Assembly: GCA_017893485.1 (NCBI GenBank)
Contig: CM030362.1
Span: 31,166,089-31,230,088 of the forward strand
Reading direction: 5' to 3'
From: Hemerocallis citrina
Lineage: Eukaryota > Streptophyta > Magnoliopsida > Asparagales > Asphodelaceae
Length of the DNA stretch: 64,000 bases
Both the position numbers and the translations under genes were made by a program. The notes under the pieces were generated by a model. It had not been told where the DNA came from and searched no databases. It worked only from the letters and a program-made list of their open reading frames with translations. Positions 21,106 to 32,410 of the stretch are shown piece after piece. Numbering within the stretch: position 1 is the stretch's first letter; every line of letters begins with the position of its first letter.

Positions 21106-21546
21106 ATATAATAAAAGCAAAAGGTGGTTGTTTGAAAAATTAATGCATGGATGATGGATATATGGTAATAAGTTGATATGGAATATCTAAAATGGTGGGG
21201 GCCCACACCTTAAAAAAGAGAGCAGCACATGAGATTTGCTTGCTCTGGCTTTGAGATGTAACGCCATGAAGATGACGTGGCGTGTCCTTCAAAAGGGGGC
21301 CCCACCGTGGTTTACACAGCATGTATTCTTACAGAATTGAGAACATGTAAGTGTAGTGAAAAATAATCCCATATCGGTAAATCAGATGAATAAAATAATA
21401 TTAAAATATAATAGTCTATGATCAAGAGTCACCTAATCGGTTAACCAACTTTTGAGAGGCAACCTGTGGTGGGCAGTTGTACTACATAGTATCTAATTTG
21501 TCTTATAAATTGTAGAAATTGTCTGAGCTAGGGTAGAGGCGTTACA
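21011..21546 (+). repeat. TRIM 5' LTR
   Basis: 536 bp, with a long (TA)n tract at about 21040-21102. High similarity to the 3' LTR outside the microsatellite. Confidence 0.93.
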
Positions 21547-21841
21547 AGTGGTATCAGAGCCGACTTTCGACACCGAGTGTGGGGCACTCTATATAGTCGG
21601 GTGGTGGGTTGGCTGTGGTGATTCACCGGGACTATAGACCCAGTCGGCGGATTGTGGTATGATTAGTCTGACGATGGACTCCGGGACTATATACCCATTC
21701 GACGGTGGATCTCCGTGACTGTGGTTGCCCAAGGAGGGCGGATAGAAAAGTAAATGCTCCACATCGGCTAGAAAGAAGATCCTGCACTAGATTGTGCATG
21801 CCCGTGCTCAGCAAGGACGCTGATTTCTAAAGGGGGGTGTC

Positions 21842-21864
21842 TGTAACACCCCATGTTATTTCGA

Positions 21865-21909
<45 letters not shown>

Positions 21910-22375
21910 CAAAAGGTGGCTGTTTGAAGCCATATATATATAAGCAAAAGGTGGCTGTTTGAAAAATTAATGCATGGATGATGGATATATGGTAATAATT
22001 TGATATGGAATATTTAAAATGGTGGGGGCCCACACCTTAAAAAAGAGAGCAGCACATGAGATTTGCTTGCTCTGGCTTTGAGATGTAACGCCAAGAAGAT
22101 GACGTGGCGTGGCCTTCAATAAGGGGGGCCCACCGTGGTTTACACAGCATGTATTCTTACAGAATTGAGAACATGTAAGTGTAGTGAAAAATAATCCCAT
22201 ATCGGTAAATCAGATGAATAAAATAATATTAAAATATAATAGCCTATGATCAAGTGTCACCTAATCGGTTAACCAACTTTTGAGAGGTAGCCTGTGGTGG
22301 GCAATTATACTACATAGTATCTAATTTGTCTTATAAACTGTAGAAATTATCTGAGCTAGGGGCAAGGGCATTACA
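21842..22375 (+). repeat. TRIM 3' LTR
   Basis: 534 bp, with a shorter (TA)n tract at about 21872-21907. A private tandem duplication of the AAGCAAAAGGTGGCTGTTTG segment (about 21907 and 21942) is absent from the 5' LTR. Confidence 0.93.
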
Positions 22376-22380
22376 GGACG

Positions 22381-23299
22381 TCTTGGCTATATGATGATGG
22401 AACATTCGGATCTGGCTGTAGCCTGAGCAGGCGTCCATGAAGGAAAGGAGCTCATGACCCGACGTTGTGTCGATCAGAGCATCGATGCTGGGGAGAGAAA
22501 ATGGATCTTTCGGGCATGCCTTGTTGAGGTCAGTAAAATCTATACAGATCCTCCAGCTCTCGCTCGCCTTTCTGACCATCACGACGTTTGCCAGCCACTC
22601 GGGGTATCTGACCTCCTGGATGAACCGGGCAGATAAGAGCTTGTCTACCTCCGTTTTTACAGCCTGCTCCCTCTCCGGGGCAAACTTACGCCGCTTCTGG
22701 ATGATCGGCTTCGAGCCAGGGATCACACTTAGTCTGTGCATGATCAGGTTTTCGGAGATCCCGGGCATGTCAGAGGGCTTCCAGGCGAAGAGGTCGACGT
22801 TGCGGCGAATGAAGTTGATCAGGTTGGACTTGAGGTCGGGCACGAGGGAGCAGCTCATGCGGAACCACTTTGACTTTTCCCCTGTCTCGACCAAGACTTC
22901 TTCTAGTTCGTCTGCTGATTCGAGCTCTGGTTGGCTCCTTTTGGGTTGCAGCTCGATGGCGTCCGGGGGAAACACATCACCCCCGGCCGCCGTCATATAG
23001 CATGATCGTGCGGCCTCTTGGTTCCCCCAAACAACCCTGACACCTGACTCGGTGGGGAACTTCATTTTTAGGTGGTAGGCCGAGGGAACAGCTTGGAGGA
23101 AGCAGAGCTCCGGTCGACCGAGGATGGCGTTGTTGGTTGCCTTGACGTTCACAACCATGAAGTCTATCGATTCGGCCTGTTTGTGAGGGGTCGTATCGGC
23201 GGTGACATCCAAGGTCACGATCCCCTCTATTGGCACCGGGACACCGGAGAACCCGTGCAGGGTGTACCCGGCTGGCTTCAGCTTATCTCGGGGGAGCAA
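22381..23299 (-). pseudogene. Protease-RT N-terminal half of the Tat-like pol
   Basis: The open frame 23299-22331 (the last codons belong to the TRIM) encodes the end of the protease region (NAILGRPELCFLQAV, YHLKMKFPT) and the RT fingers (LFAWKPSDMPGI, HRLSVIPGSKPIIQKRRKF, WRICIDFTDLNKACPKD, LSFMDACSGYSQIRM). It is cut at GACGTCC by the TRIM. The protein resumes at 21005 with FVTDQGLYCYRVMPFGLKNA, confirming insertion into a once-continuous RT. Confidence 0.85.
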
Positions 23300-23649
23300 A
23301 AGGTTCTAAACGCTTCCAGGAAGAGGATGTTCACCGAGCTCCTGTTGTCCACGAGGATCCGACGGACCTCGTATTTCACCATGACTAGGCTGATGACGAG
23401 TGCATCGCAGTGCGGGACCCCTGAAAAGGAGACACGGAGCTGCTGGACCTAAGGAGAAGGGAGGTCTCGGATGGTATTTACCTCTCGGACTAACGCCTTG
23501 CGAGAAGTGCTAGAATCCCCTCTCATAGGCACCCCCATGGATGCAATGCAGAATGGCTTGACCTCCGGTCTCTTCACGCTCGGGGTTCCGCTCGGGACGC
23601 TATTTGGGGGCACGAGGAGGACGAGAAGGCCTCCAGTTCCTCATGTCTC

Positions 23650-25089
23650 TACGGTCCCGGGTGTCTTCCTGGGTGAATTCTCGGAGATACCATCATTGGA
23701 TGAGCCTCAATTTCGTCTTTCAGGGCCCAGCAGTTGTCGGTGTCGTGCTCGTTGTCCCGGTGAAAGCGGCAGTAGAACCGCTGGTCCCTTTTCTTGTTGT
23801 TGGTCGGTCGAGGGGGCATCTGGACGAGGTCTCTGTCCTCAATCGCTAAGAGGATGGCCAGCACGTTTTGTGTCAGTGGTGTGTACCTCTCGAAGCACGC
23901 GCGGAATCTGAGGGACCCTCTTCATGCCGGTCCCATCTTTTGGGACCTTCTTGGCTGGCTCTGCCTCATCGGCCTTGCGTTTTCCCTTCCCCGGGACCTC
24001 CTTGGCATCCTCGGGATTTAGGGCCTCCTCCGTCCGGATGTACTTTTCGACCCGATTAAGCAGGTCAGGGAAATCGAGAGGAGGCTTCTTGGCCAGGGAT
24101 GCCTTCAACTGGCCATACCGGACGTTGTGTCGGAATGTTGCCGAGGCGACCCCGGCGTCGAGGGAGGAGACCGACCTCGCCTCTGCTGTGAACCTCCGAA
24201 CGAACTGTCGGAGCGACTCCCCTTCCTTCGGTCGGAGGTCCAGTAGGGATGCGCTCGTCTTCTCGGCCTTCCTGCTGGTTACGAAGTGGGCTAGAAAATT
24301 GGCCTCTATCGAGCCGGGGATGAGCTTAGAGAACCAATCCCGAGCTGGACCCAGGAGGGTGGCGGGGAAGGCACGACATAGGAGGGGATCCGAAGCGTTG
24401 TGAATCATCATGAAGGTCTTGAAACCCTCCATGTGATCAGCAGGATCACCCTCGCCATCATAGGTCTCGAACTGGGGAGGTCAGAAATTTTGTGGTATTT
24501 CTGCTTGTAGGATTGCAGTGGAGAAAGGAGGTCGGGTCGGCCTATGACCCTGAGCTGACCTCAGGCCGCCCTCGCTAAAGTGGTCGAGGCGGTTCTCCAT
24601 TTCTTGTAGGCATCGCAGGACGTCCTCGTCATGTTCTGGCGAGCCGGTTAGGCCGCGAGACGCGCTGGCTCCGACATCCGATCGCGAGTGAGAGCGATGG
24701 AGTGTCTTGTTGACAGGGGTCCCTAAGATGTTCTCCAGAATTTCATTTCGAAAGTCTTGGAACTCACTGCGGGTGACTGGAGCTCGTCCGGCCGGGTCGC
24801 GTTGGGGTGGAGGCCTCCGGTCGGCGCGACTGAGCTCCGGCTCCCGCTCTCGGGATGGATGTCTGGGATGGTTCGGGGCCAAGTTGGAAGCGGCCCCTCC
24901 CTTAGTTCGGCTGGCCTGTCGGTTCTGGATGACCCGACGCAGGTCGGTTGCGATCGAGCGAGAAGCGCCTGGTTCGGGTCCGAGGTTGACCCTTGGATGG
25001 TTGGATCCATGAGTGTCGGCGGGAACGTCCTAAGGAGGAGCATCCAGACGACGTGCAAAGGTGACAGCTCTTCTGGGCTTGGGTGCCAT
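23650..25089 (-). pseudogene. Gag of the Tat-like element
   Basis: Starts at ATG 25089 with MAPKPRRAVTFARR. An in-frame stop follows within 25 codons. The N-terminal Arg/Pro-rich part continues to about 24483 and is followed by a short break. The retrotransposon gag capsid-like domain (24450-23839) has WFSKLIPGSI, SLRQFVRRFTAEA and FRHNVRYGQLKASLAKKPP. After another stop the zinc finger YCRFHRDNEHDTDNCWALK (about 23745) matches the C/H pattern usual in Tat Gag. Codon composition is G+C-rich compared with the surrounding AT-rich DNA. Confidence 0.85.
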
Positions 25090-25175
25090 ATGAGCTCGGA
25101 TTGGAGGGATACCTTTAATGGCTGGGATCGGACTGAGGTCCGTACCGAGGTTTCCCACAGACGGCGCCAATCTAA

Positions 25176-25672
25176 TGTGGTTTGTTTTTAGGGATGGCTG
25201 TAACAGGTGTGAGTTTTCTCAATTTATAAAGTGGAAATCACGGTACTGGCTATACGCCCGACCCTCGGCTGGGGGAACGGCTTGGGAGCAGGCAGGAGTG
25301 ACATGGAGGTCGGATGCTCGGCTCGGATCTGGAGGCTCAGCTCGGTCTCGTGTACCTACACTCGGCCTAGGAACACCGGGGTTGATCCCGATGGCAGGCC
25401 CTCCGACGGTCTAGTTAGTTACTGAAGAGTAACAGTAGCTAGAGATTTAGAAAGGAAAGATTGATTACCTGGTGAAGGGGGAGAGGGGCTGGTATTTATA
25501 GGCAGGCACAAATGGGTCTGGACCCGTTTGGGCCGGGTCTGGACCCGTTTGCCCGTGAGCCTGATGTGGCAGAAGCACATAGGGTTAGGGCTGATCTGGT
25601 GATCAAGGGTGAGCGGTTTTTGAGGGGATCCTGTGGCCTAGGATAGGCCACGTCATCTGACCCATATCAACA
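25176..25672 (-). repeat. 5' LTR of the Tat-like element
   Basis: Minus strand begins TGTTGATATGGGTCAG and probably ends CCACA just before the TTGGCGCC motif, about 497 bp. It contains GCCTATAAATACCAGC (promoter TATA) at about 25480-25500. The end point is inferred because no partner LTR is available for comparison. Confidence 0.7.
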
Positions 25673-26113
25673 GATATAATTGGATATATAATAGTGTTTA
25701 GTTCCCTTTAATTATAAGGAAAAATAAGTACTGTCTTTAGTGTGAAAAATGAGAGGATCATGAGTTCATGACTCATGAGAAGATATCCAAATCAAGTGAA
25801 GTTTTTGTTGGATATATATTTGTATATTCTAATATAAATAAAATATTATTGTGTATAATATTGTATGAGGCAACACGTGTTTGCATGTGTTATTTGTTAG
25901 TTACTAGACCTGATTATTCTAATTCTGATAATCTTGGTAAAATATCTCAAACAATATGAATATTAAACTCGAATCCTTAATGTAAAACTCTGACAATAAG
26001 AAATTGATCTTCCTTTCGAATTACTCTGATACGGTTTAATAATCCATCAAAACATATCCTTAGAATATCCTTAGTCGCATCAATATAACTAGTAAACACA
26101 TATATTACATAAT
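25673..26113. other. No gene recognised
   Basis: AT-rich DNA. A 63-codon frame at 25768-25959 has no recognisable composition or motif. Confidence 0.45.
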
Positions 26114-26121
26114 CATTCAAG

Positions 26122-26435
26122 TAGGATTGTAAATCGGACCGGACGGGACCGGATTGTTATATGTTCAAGCTCGGACCGAAATTTTACTCGGACGGGCTTA
26201 TGTCCGGCTCGGTCCAGATCGGACAAAATTTTTATAGTCCGGACTCGGTTCGGCAAAGCATCGGACCACAACAATACTCTGACAGACTTATGTCCGGCTC
26301 GAGCTCAGTATAACATCAGACCTAATAATTTGTTCATGTTCGGTTCGTATAACAGTTCGGACGGTCCACGGTCGGACCATTTCTCGAGCCGGACTCGAAC
26401 AAACAACGGACCGTCCTGTTCATTTTAAACCCCTA
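26122..26435. mobile_element. 314-bp hAT-type MITE
   Basis: Perfect 8-bp TSD CATTCAAG at 26114-26121 and 26436-26443. Ends TAGGATTGTAAA and (complemented) TAGGGGTTTAAA. The interior is rich in repeated TCGGACCGG/CGGAC motifs in both orientations. It is non-coding. Confidence 0.88.
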
Positions 26436-26663
26436 CATTCAAGTACCACAATGTTCTCCTAAGTCAGTTCTCTCCATATATATTTGTTTTAGTTGTTTTC
26501 AAGGGCAACTAGCTCATATTGTAGACCTCCTCACCATAAAACCAACTTGATAGACAATTTTGTTCTCTTACCCAATCACCTTCTCATCTACTTCAAATAT
26601 TCAAGCTCAATTCAACTATAGGTAAAACTAAGCCGCTTCCTAAATTCATTCTGGAGTTCTTTA

Positions 26664-29077
26664 GAGCATCCACAATGGTGTTTCTCATTTTTGAGAAAAT
26701 GGCATATACAGTAATAGGAATAGGAATTATGTCTGCAGTGATGGTTTTCTAAAATTTGAGAAAGACGGTACATGTTGTTTCGTCTGTTTCTTTTAACAGT
26801 TAATTAATTAATGATTAGATATGATAATAGGTTAATTAAATAATAAAATGTATCCAAAACCACTAAATTAAGCACTAACCTAACAATTATGCACTAAAAA
26901 ACAAAAAAAGGGTGGGACGGGACATGTCCCGTCCAGGCGAAAATGCTTGAAACGGGACAACATGTCTCGTTTGAGCATTTTTTAATTTTTTTTTGTTCAA
27001 ACGGTACATGTTGTACAGTCTAATCATTAAAAATTATAAAAAAAAGTCAGATCCCATTAAAAAAAAAGGACGGAACAACATGTTCTGCAGGCCCGGCCCT
27101 GAGGCAGGGCCGAGAGGGCGACCGCCTTGGGCCCCCAAAATTTGGGGCCCATTTTTTTTATAACTTTTCAAAAAAAAGTTGGCATTTCAAGATGAGATGT
27201 TATCCGTCTCAGTTACAAATCCAAACCATCTTCTTTCCCTTCAAATAAATTATATTTAGTAACTGGCTCTCGAGAAATCCCTCAAAATTAGCTATATCCT
27301 AGCCGTTAGTTTTAGGAAAGAGAACAAAATTTAATTTTGGTAATTTTTGATATTCTAAGTTTAGTGATGTCCTAAGCATTTATTTAAGGTGTAAATTAGC
27401 TAAGTGTTTTTGTTGTTTGGTCAAACTTATATGATCTTCCATTGCGAACTATAACCGAATCAAACACCAAGTCTCCCACGTAAAACTAATGCACAACAAG
27501 GATACCTAAGTTATTAAATAAATAAAAAATGAATAGAGATTCCAAGAGTCTCAACTGTCCAAGCTACAAATTCAACAATAATGGGTTGACATAATGACGG
27601 GTTGTAACTTGGTAGTTGGTATTTGATAATTATGGTTCTTGCCTTCTTGGTTCTTGAGTTATTTTTTTATTTTCAACTTTCCTTCCAAAAAATAAAAACA
27701 TTTTAAATCTAACTTGAACAACTTAGGACTAAGGATCTTGGGTTATGGTTGGATCTTGGCTTGAAGTTGGAAGTGTAATCTGGTATGCGCTTACTAGCAT
27801 TTTTTACTGTTAGTATTTTAATTTTTTATTATATAATTCTTTTGGAATTGATTCTCAGTTGTACCTCACAATATTGAACAGCTCGTCCACCAAGTTTTGC
27901 ATCTAGATCTTGTTCCATAGACTTGATGACAGCAACCCCAGATTCATCCTAGATATTTTTTGACAGTGGAGTGATTATCATAACCTGTTAATAAGTGTCC
28001 CTCAAACGAAATGATACACGTATATAAAATATGGTTTCTACAACTAACCTGACTTGTATCTTTTCCGAGCCAATAGTGGATATCATGTCCAAAAGAACCA
28101 CTTTTTAAAGAAAATATTTTGGAGGCTTGGAGTTGTCAAGATTATTTGGAACTAGTACACATATATGTGGTCATTTATTATAATACTAGATTTGCCCGTG
28201 GGCACGTGCCTACGGCACGTCTTCGGAACGATACAAAACACGAAAAGCCTGTAAACAGTAAAACAACAATTATGTAGCTCAAGTTTGAATAGTATGACAA
28301 TAATTAGTTGTAAATAAAAGTCCATGTTTCCATTAGCATATGTTGAAAAATAATTATAAATGGGGGTATAAAATCTAACTTCTTAGAATTTTAAGTGTGG
28401 AGTTGAAGAGATTTACTATTTTCAATATAACATGTGCAAAAAAAAATATTAAAATTCTGAAAATCTAAATTTCTAAGTAAATATAGAAAGAATGGGAGAG
28501 AGCGATAGGGAGAGAGAGAAAGAGAAAAATATGAAAAAGTGAAGAGAGAAGAGAGAGATAGTAATAAAGTAATAAGTTTTTTAGTTTTGGGGGGAAAAAA
28601 TTGGTTTGGGTTTGAAATTTTGGAGGGAAAATATGTTTTGTGAGGTTTGATCTAGACCTTTAATTTTTGGGGGGATTGATTGTGAGCCACTTGATAGCTT
28701 TCTTTGTAATTTATTATATAGATTTGTATGACGTTTTTTTTAATCATTGAACTATTTGTAAGCTTTTTAATCATTTAAGTATTTATATATGACTATATTT
28801 CTGTTGTTATTTTGAACATGTAAATTATTTTTATAAATTAATGTATTTCAATTACTAAAAGAAGGGCCTCATAATCTTGTTCGCCCTGGGCCTCCAAATT
28901 GTCAGGACCGGTCCTGATGTTCCGTCTCTTATAATTTGAGAATCGCAATTTCGTTTCTCATTTATGAGAAGAACTGTAGCAATTTTGCCATTTTATGGCA
29001 AAATAGCAAACGACTGCAGAGCCTCATTTCTAAAAAATTGAGAAATTGGCAAATATAGCAAATGACGGCGGATGCTC
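26664..29077. mobile_element. PIF/Harbinger-like MITE, split by a hAT element
   Basis: 3-bp TSD TTA at 26661-26663 and 29078-29080, with ends GAGCATCCACAATGG and (complemented) GAGCATCCGCCGTCA. TTA duplication and GAGCATCC ends fit PIF/Harbinger-derived MITEs. Without the internal hAT and its TSD it would be about 577 bp. The two halves share TTTGAGAAA- and GTTTCTCA-type inverted motifs. Confidence 0.78.
27088..28916. mobile_element. 1.83-kb non-autonomous hAT element
   Basis: TSDs ATGTTCTG (27080-27087) and ATGTTCCG (28917-28924) match 7/8. TIRs are CAGGCCCGGCCCTGA and (complemented) CAGGACCGGTCCTGA. Subterminal GGGCCCCCAAAATTTGGGGC and GGGCCTCCAAATT motifs are present. The interior is AT-rich with a GA-rich tract at about 28495-28560 and no transposase motif. 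Confidence 0.85.
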
Positions 29078-29164
29078 TTAGAGAACTCTCACATGCCCAA
29101 ACCTCACTACAATATTGTACAGTGAATTTTTTAAGTACGAACATACATACTAACTACTAAGAAA

Positions 29165-32100
29165 ATATTTTTTTTTCTTTTTCGTTTTTTTTTTTGGGAT
29201 AAGGAAGGTGAGGCAAAAGCTCCCCAAGTTTCATTATAAAAATCTTCGAAATACTTACAACATAAATTAAAGTCCCATCAAACACTAATAATGTTCATCC
29301 AACCCAATAGACTGGAAAATGAGACCAAACAAAGCAAGAACGTACATATGTATAACCAAAATAAAGCTAAGTAAGCCACCAAATACATCCATCATACGCA
29401 TTATATATCTACCCTCAAAAAAACCAAATATACAGCTCCACAACTGACATCCATCGTTGGTGATACCAAAACAAGGGGGCTTTGGCATGTCAAGTGTTCT
29501 TGTTGTCCTGCCTATCTCGCTTCTCCTGAGAATCGGCCTCATATGTGGAAGTGGCGTAGTTGGCGAAATTCTACTGGGCCTTCTTTCGGCACCTTCACCT
29601 GCTTTGGTAGATAAAAAATGATATTAGCCTGGATCGATTTAAAGAGTTGATGCTGATGCGAGTGTGAGTGTATGCCCCTAATATTTTTCTTATTACGTTA
29701 TAACCAAATTGCCCAAAAAGTGGAAGGTGCCCCAATATCCCACAAGACCATGTTAATTTTATATATACATTCTACCCTCTATCTCCCCCATAAGTAACCT
29801 GAAGTCTATGGCATAAACCCTCCCAAATATTATGAGCATATGGACAGTTTAGCAGAAGATGATCAATAGTCTCTAAACTGTCACCACACATAACGCATTC
29901 TAGTAGGCCTAACCATCCTCACCTCGATACGTGGACCTGATCGAGAACATACCCTCTGTCTCAAGCGCATGAATCTCATATGCTCTTCCATCGTTCCCCG
30001 GCTTCCAGTCTCGTAGAAAAATCATGAGGTTTGTCTTGTCTACCCTTTCTTCGTTGTTTAGTCTTCCTCTTATTCTCGGGTTCTATTGGTCATTCCGCCA
30101 TTGTAGGCTGGCACAGTCGTTTGAATCTTTAGCATTCACGAAGGTCCTAGGGTAAAGATGCATTAGTGGCACTGGTCCGCACCATCTGTCCTTCCAAAAC
30201 GAAATGTCGTTTTCGTTTCCTAAGGCAAACTTTGCCCTTATAAGGAAGATATCCTTCGTCCCCAAAACCCCTTTCCAGAAGCCCAACATGGACGCAATAT
30301 TCTTTCCCGTAGCGTGCACCCCTCCTTTCTTAAATAGGCAGGCATTGACTAGTTGAGCCCATTTGGCCTTGCGTTTAAAATCCAATTTCCACCACCATTT
30401 ACACAACAGTGCCTGGCTCATTTGTTTAAGGTTCAATATCCCCAACACTCTGAACTCCTTTTTGCGACAAACAATACCCCACTTAAGTAGTGGATACCCT
30501 TTTCTTTCACCAACTATACCATGCCAAAGGAATGTGCGCCTAATTCTGTCAATTCTTTTCCTGACCTAGACCAACATCTCGTAGAAGGACAGATAGTAGG
30601 AGAGAATGATGGAGACAACCACATCAATTAGAATGAGTCTCCTCCCAAGCGATAGCGCTTTCTCTTTCCATCTTTCCAATCTCCTTTCAATCTTTTCTTT
30701 GAGATCAAGCCAGTCATCCTTTCTCAGTACGTGAAAAGGAGATTTTGGGTTCTATAGTTTAGAATAGCAGCTACCTACATTTTTTCCTCATTTAGTTGTT
30801 ACAGGAAGACGACTGCACTCTTATGGAAGTTCACCTTTAGGCCATACCAAAGTTCAAATAGACAAATGCCCCACTCGAGAAGGGTCACCTATCTAATATC
30901 ACATTCTCCAAAGATCACAGTGTCAGCTGCATATTCCAGGTTAGTAATTGCTGATGTACCTCTTCTCCCCAAGACCGGAGATGAATCCTATTTCCCTATA
31001 TCTGGCCAACCTTTTGTGCACGTCGTCCGCGATAATTGTGAGCAGGAGGGGGAGACAAAGGATCTTTTCTAATCCCTCTTCGACAGAGTATCTCCCTCCT
31101 AGCCTCCCTATTAAACAAAACATTCACCTTGGCCATTTCTAACCATGACCTAATCCAGCCAATCCACCCATCCCCAAATTTACGCTGCTTTAGGTTATCT
31201 AGAGGGCAATTCCAGTCCACCTTACCGTATGCTTTCTCAAAATCTAGCTTCAGCATGAAAGTGTTGACAGATCTATGTTTGCAGTCCTGGATAATTTCAT
31301 GTACTGTTGCCACCCCATCTAGAATATCCCTACCCGCGATGAATCTTGAGATATCCCTCAAAATCTAGAATATCCTCTACCATGTAACCAATGACGTCCT
31401 TAAGTCTGTTTGCCAAGATCTTCAAAATAATCTTGAGGGAGCAATTTAGCAAACTAATTGGTCATAGGTCTCCCGCCTTTGTTACCACCTTTTTCTTCGG
31501 GATGAGAGTTACAAGTGCATAGTTGATTCTTCTGATTTCAGGGGCACCCTCAAAGAATTCTTCCATGATTCTCATGACATCAACTTTGTTTGTGTCCTAA
31601 AAATATTTGTAGAACAGGATAGGGGATCCATTTGGTCATGGGGCTTTATCCGCACCCAAACCTCAAATAACCGACTTGACTTCTTCGTCGGTGAATGGAC
31701 TGCTTAGTTCCATAATGCGCTATTGAACTTCTGTCATCTCTATGTCCCAAAGGTCTGGCACAACCGAGCACCTGAGTCCGTCCACCCCACCGAAAAGATC
31801 CTTATAGGAGGTATCGATATGTTCCCTAATGACCTTAATGCCATCTTCTACTTACCCATCAATTTTCAACGAGTGAATGGTGTTGTTTATGCGTCTCATA
31901 CTAGCAGTTTGGTGGAAGAATGCAATGTTGGCATCCACTTCCTGAAGCAACCTGACCCTAGACCTTTGTCTCCAGAAAATCTCCACTTTTTTGTACGTAT
32001 TCAGAATGTCCTCCCTAGCTAGTCTTAAGGCTTCGTCGTCTGAAAGTGCCATTCCCTCCTCCCTCCTTTCTAGGTCCTCAATTTTCTCAAGGGTTGCTTC

Positions 32101-32410
32101 CTTTCTTATAAAGATGTTCTCAAAGGTGTCCCTATTCCATTTCTGCAGCGTTTCTCAGGTTCCAAAACTTCCTTACTAAGGTTTCTGCAGCGTTGCTGTT
32201 CGTCTGGCCTTCTTCAAGCCAACAGTTGACCACGGCTTCGTTGAAACCTTTGTGGAGTAGCCACATGTTCTCGAATTTGAATCTTTCTTAGGTTGTTGAC
32301 TCTCTTCTCCTGATGAAAGGAGTAAAGAGACATGGTTAGATGTGTACAAATTCTACATGCTGCCATCGGGAAAATGTCGTCCCATTATGGGGACACCAAC
32401 ACCCTATCCA
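29165..32410 (-). mobile_element. LINE-C (L1-type), 3' part, minus strand
   Basis: The 3' end is marked by a T-rich run on the plus strand (29168-29197, i.e. a poly(A) tail on the minus strand) directly after CCTTATCCCA, a common plant LINE ending. The element continues rightward to 32410, where the gypsy LTR begins. Its 5' continuation resumes at 63033 after the gypsy element. The split falls within the endonuclease domain (LINLD | RVLVSP). Confidence 0.85.
30083..32400 (-). pseudogene. LINE-C ORF2: endonuclease end, RT, zf-RVT start
   Basis: From the 5' side (right): endonuclease C-terminus and linker (32400-32150, with FENMWLLHKGFNEAVV). An RT-proximal helix follows (32052-31852, WRQRSRVRLLQEVDAN then FFHQTAS), then SRFIAGRDILDG and TFMLKLDFEKAYGKVDW (31361-31190). 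The catalytic box reads EYAADTVIFG at about 30919-30939, so the first Asp of YADD is replaced by Ala. The thumb and zf-RVT region (30448-30083) reads LLCKWWWKLDFK and ISFWKDRWCGP. Many stops and shifts are present. No active enzyme can be made. Confidence 0.85.

Larger units (their letters stand above)
21011..22375 (+). mobile_element. TRIM (terminal-repeat retrotransposon in miniature)
   Basis: Complete structure: perfect 5-bp TSD GGACG (21006-21010 and 22376-22380), 5' LTR 21011-21546 and 3' LTR 21842-22375 (both TGTAACACCCC...TTACA), and an iMet-type PBS TGGTATCAGAGCCGA at 21549. A 295-bp non-coding interior ends in a polypurine tract AAAGGGGGGTGT (about 21829-21840). There is no gag or pol, so it depends on proteins from another element. 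It sits inside the RT of the Tat-like element in the opposite orientation. Confidence 0.93.
19410..25672 (-). mobile_element. Tat-like Ty3/gypsy retrotransposon, deleted and interrupted
   Basis: On the minus strand the order is 5' LTR (25672-25176), the TTGGCGCCGTCTGTGGGAA post-LTR motif typical of this group (25170-25152), gag (from 25089), protease/RT (23299-22381), a 1.37-kb TRIM insertion, the RT continuation (21005 to about 20885), then an internal deletion and integrase down to about 19500. No 3' LTR is present, and sequence ends near 19410 against the minisatellite/copia region. Domain order and sequence resemble the Tat branch of plant gypsy (inference). The element cannot be autonomous. 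Confidence 0.85.

Noticed and set aside
21827..22033. ORF with Tyr-Ile repeats
   Set aside because: It is translation of the (TA)n microsatellite in the TRIM LTR.
25768..25959. 63-codon ORF
   Set aside because: No recognisable domain, AT-driven composition and no promoter or splice context.
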